A DNA stretch of 64,000 bases. It comes from Rhynchopus sp. YZ270_cl-10 (taxonomy: Eukaryota; Euglenozoa; Diplonemea; Diplonemida; Diplonemidae). The position numbers and the translations under genes are program-made. The notes under the pieces were generated by a model. The model worked only from the letters and a program-made list of their open reading frames with translations. It was not told the DNA's origin and did no database searches. The DNA lies in NCBI GenBank assembly GCA_964035575.1, contig OZ037880.1, positions 992,001 to 1,056,000 of the forward strand, written 5' to 3'. This document shows, in pieces, positions 62,203 through 64,000 of this stretch. Each line of letters opens with the position of its first letter. The stretch's first letter is position 1.

Positions 62203-64000
62203 ATGGGGCAGGAACAGTCCATCACACCGCATAGCGGAGCTAGTTCTACAGCGACTGCGCAAAGGAAGAGTTGGTGGAGGCGGAGCGCGCGGGAGTCGGT
62301 TCGTGTGCCCCCAACGGAAAGCTTTGTGTTGCCAGAAGACGTAAAGGGGAGGGAGACGCGGATCATCAAAATCGTTGTTCTTGGGGATACTGGGGCAGGT
62401 AAGTCTAGTATTGTGGAGAGGTATTGCCTGGGGTTGTATAATATACAGCATGTTCCGACGGTGGGGCCGCAGCTTACGTCATGTGAACTGACACCGGAGA
62501 GGGTGGAGAGTGTGGGCAGTTATTCGCATGATATTCGCGCGCAGTTTGTCGAGCTCCCTGCGCAGGAGACCTACGAAGGGTCGCCCACCTTTGCGCAGCA
62601 TCTGGGCGACGCAGATGGAGTGTTGTTTGCGGTGGACGCTACCAGAGCTGCGTCCGCTTTGTTCTTTGATGCGTTGCTTCCTCGGGCAAAGGCGGCCTGT
62701 CGGGGGGACTGTTTATTTGCGTTATTTCTCCACAAAAATGATCGAAAAACTCCGAAAATGCCGCTCCGGCGGAAAGGGGCGGAGGTGGAGTATGCGGCTG
62801 CTGCAGGGCTGTGCCACGTTGCGGCGACGACATCGGTTTTGAGTAAAGGGGTTGACGCGAATGTTGGGGTCTTATTGTCGAAGATTCTCATTGAAGGAAG
62901 GGGGCCGGATGCAGCGTTGGCGAGTCGTGTCGCGAGACCGGAGATGACATCGCAACAGATCGGCACCTCTACACTGGCAGAGGTGGGCAACGTTGATGAT
63001 GAGCGCATCCGTTTGGTCGAAAGCCACATCGCTGCCTTCCTCAATGTTCATATCCAGGTCTTAGGTGACTATAAGAAGCAGCATGCAGCGACAGTCTCCA
63101 CAGGGCGTCCCTCATTGAACCACAAAAGGGTTGAAGTAGGTTCCACCCTCGAAGTCGAACTTCAAAGAGAATGTGAACGGCTCCTCACCCGACTCAAAAA
63201 GCTGCGTGCAAATGTGCCTCTCACAGCGGTCCCCGATTTGAGGGAGTTTCTTGCGATAACAGCGCATTTTTATTGCAAATTGATGCCATGTTGGGGGGAT
63301 CTTCCCAACGAATTATTTGTTGAATCTGCTTTGGCCCATGCAAGGGGGCAGGCGAGAGCAAAGTCAGGACCGGTCTTGAAAAGCGCCAACCAATACACTG
63401 CTGCAGTACCGCCACCTGCTGCATTTGGGTCTTATTTACAGGGTGCTGGAGAACGTCGTGCAAGAGAAGATACAAAGGATATCACACATCGTGTCTCCCC
63501 GGACACAACGATTGTGGGTTCGTTGTCATCAAACCCTGTTGGGGGTTCGACTGCAGATTCTTGGGAAGGGAGTGGGGTTATGGCACCCAACTCTGGGGGT
63601 CGTGCTATGTCTGGTGACTATCCAATGGGTTTAGGGCTGACACCACGCAAAGAAAACTCACCTCCAGGATACCCGAACACCTTTCTTGGGATGGATAGAG
63701 GGCGGAATGGAGTATCAGGGGTAGGGCAAGCAGACAGGCACCTCCTCAAAGTGTTGAGTCAAAACAAAGCGGACCTTAAGCAGCTGAAGGATTTTTTGTC
63801 ATATTCAAACAGAAACACAGGGAAGTTGCGGCATCGGTCAGTGTCGAGCACAGTAGCAGGGTCGGCGACAAGATCAGGCAGCCGACAACAAGGTCGTAGT
63901 AGGAGAAACAGCCATGGGCACAGCCAGCACAGTGTGCATATTCAGGATGAAGACATTCAGAGCAGGAGAAGTACCTTAGGTATTACCTCTTTCCCCATTT
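62203..64000 (+). CDS. Divergent Ras/Rab-like GTPase, second copy (cut by window end)
   Basis: Identical to 52005-53802. The frame is still open at the last base of the window, so the native 3' end, which copy 1 may have lost to the retroelement, should lie just beyond it. Confidence 0.65.
   Translation, partial: MGQEQSITPHSGASSTATAQRKSWWRRSARESVRVPPTESFVLPEDVKGRETRIIKIVVLGDTGAGKSSIVERYCLGLYNIQHVPTVGPQLTSCELTPERVESVGSYSHDIRAQFVELPAQETYEGSPTFAQHLGDADGVLFAVDATRAASALFFDALLPRAKAACRGDCLFALFLHKNDRKTPKMPLRRKGAEVEYAAAAGLCHVAATTSVLSKGVDANVGVLLSKILIEGRGPDAALASRVARPEMTSQQIGTSTLAEVGNVDDERIRLVESHIAAFLNVHIQVLGDYKKQHAATVSTGRPSLNHKRVEVGSTLEVELQRECERLLTRLKKLRANVPLTAVPDLREFLAITAHFYCKLMPCWGDLPNELFVESALAHARGQARAKSGPVLKSANQYTAAVPPPAAFGSYLQGAGERRAREDTKDITHRVSPDTTIVGSLSSNPVGGSTADSWEGSGVMAPNSGGRAMSGDYPMGLGLTPRKENSPPGYPNTFLGMDRGRNGVSGVGQADRHLLKVLSQNKADLKQLKDFLSYSNRNTGKLRHRSVSSTVAGSATRSGSRQQGRSRRNSHGHSQHSVHIQDEDIQSRRSTLGITSFPI

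Larger units (their letters stand above)
58539..64000 (+). repeat. 10,198-bp tandem unit, copy 2 (cut by window end)
   Basis: Corresponds base for base to 48341-53802. All open frames recur with identical translations. The window ends before the point where the retroelement would begin in this copy, so it is unknown whether copy 2 also carries it. Confidence 0.95.

Overview
The window is nuclear DNA of a flagellated, mitochondriate unicellular eukaryote. The evidence is spliceosomal introns (GTATGT-like donors, pyrimidine-rich acceptors), the standard genetic code with all three stops in use, cytosolic chaperonin CCT, Golgi (COG4) and vacuole/lysosome tethering (VPS16) subunits, a cilium/flagellum protein (CFAP96), and mitochondrial-type proteins (PDK-family kinase, BipA/TypA with a presequence, a PPR-PIN protein). 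I cannot name the species. Genes are fairly GC-rich. The spaces between them are full of A/T homopolymers and short dispersed repeats.

Layout, left to right. 1-7 kb: a type II membrane glycosyltransferase, then 4.4 kb of repeat-filled spacer. 7-23 kb: GTPBP1-like GTPase, CCT2, CFAP96, COG4. 23-28 kb: an orphan basic protein, a PDK/BCKDK-type kinase, an orphan 104-aa protein, a minus-strand coding relic, and a phosphonatase-like HAD protein. 31-41 kb: F-box protein, ribosomal protein uL13, BipA/TypA, VPS16. 41-47 kb: membrane-anchored multicopper oxidase and a cyclic-nucleotide-gated-type channel. 48-64 kb: a 10,198-bp unit holding a PPR-PIN gene, a divergent Ras-like GTPase gene and a tyrosine-recombinase retrotransposon, followed head-to-tail by an apparently identical second copy that runs off the window.

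Every protein gene I can support lies on the + strand. About nine start codons sit 7-41 nt after a pyrimidine tract ending in AG. Together these raise the possibility of polycistronic transcription with leader trans-splicing, although introns in 5' UTRs would also explain the second point.

The spacers and several introns carry at least six families of short dispersed repeats. The most striking is a hairpin family with a constant ACGAGAG loop and stems that change in a compensated way. Another, about 120 bp long, repeatedly lies 60-200 bp upstream of start codons. Several fold-back elements (0.1-0.5 kb) are also present. The strongest candidates for something new are this hairpin system and the tandem unit whose junction falls exactly at the end of the retroelement's terminal repeat; the second could also be an assembly artefact.
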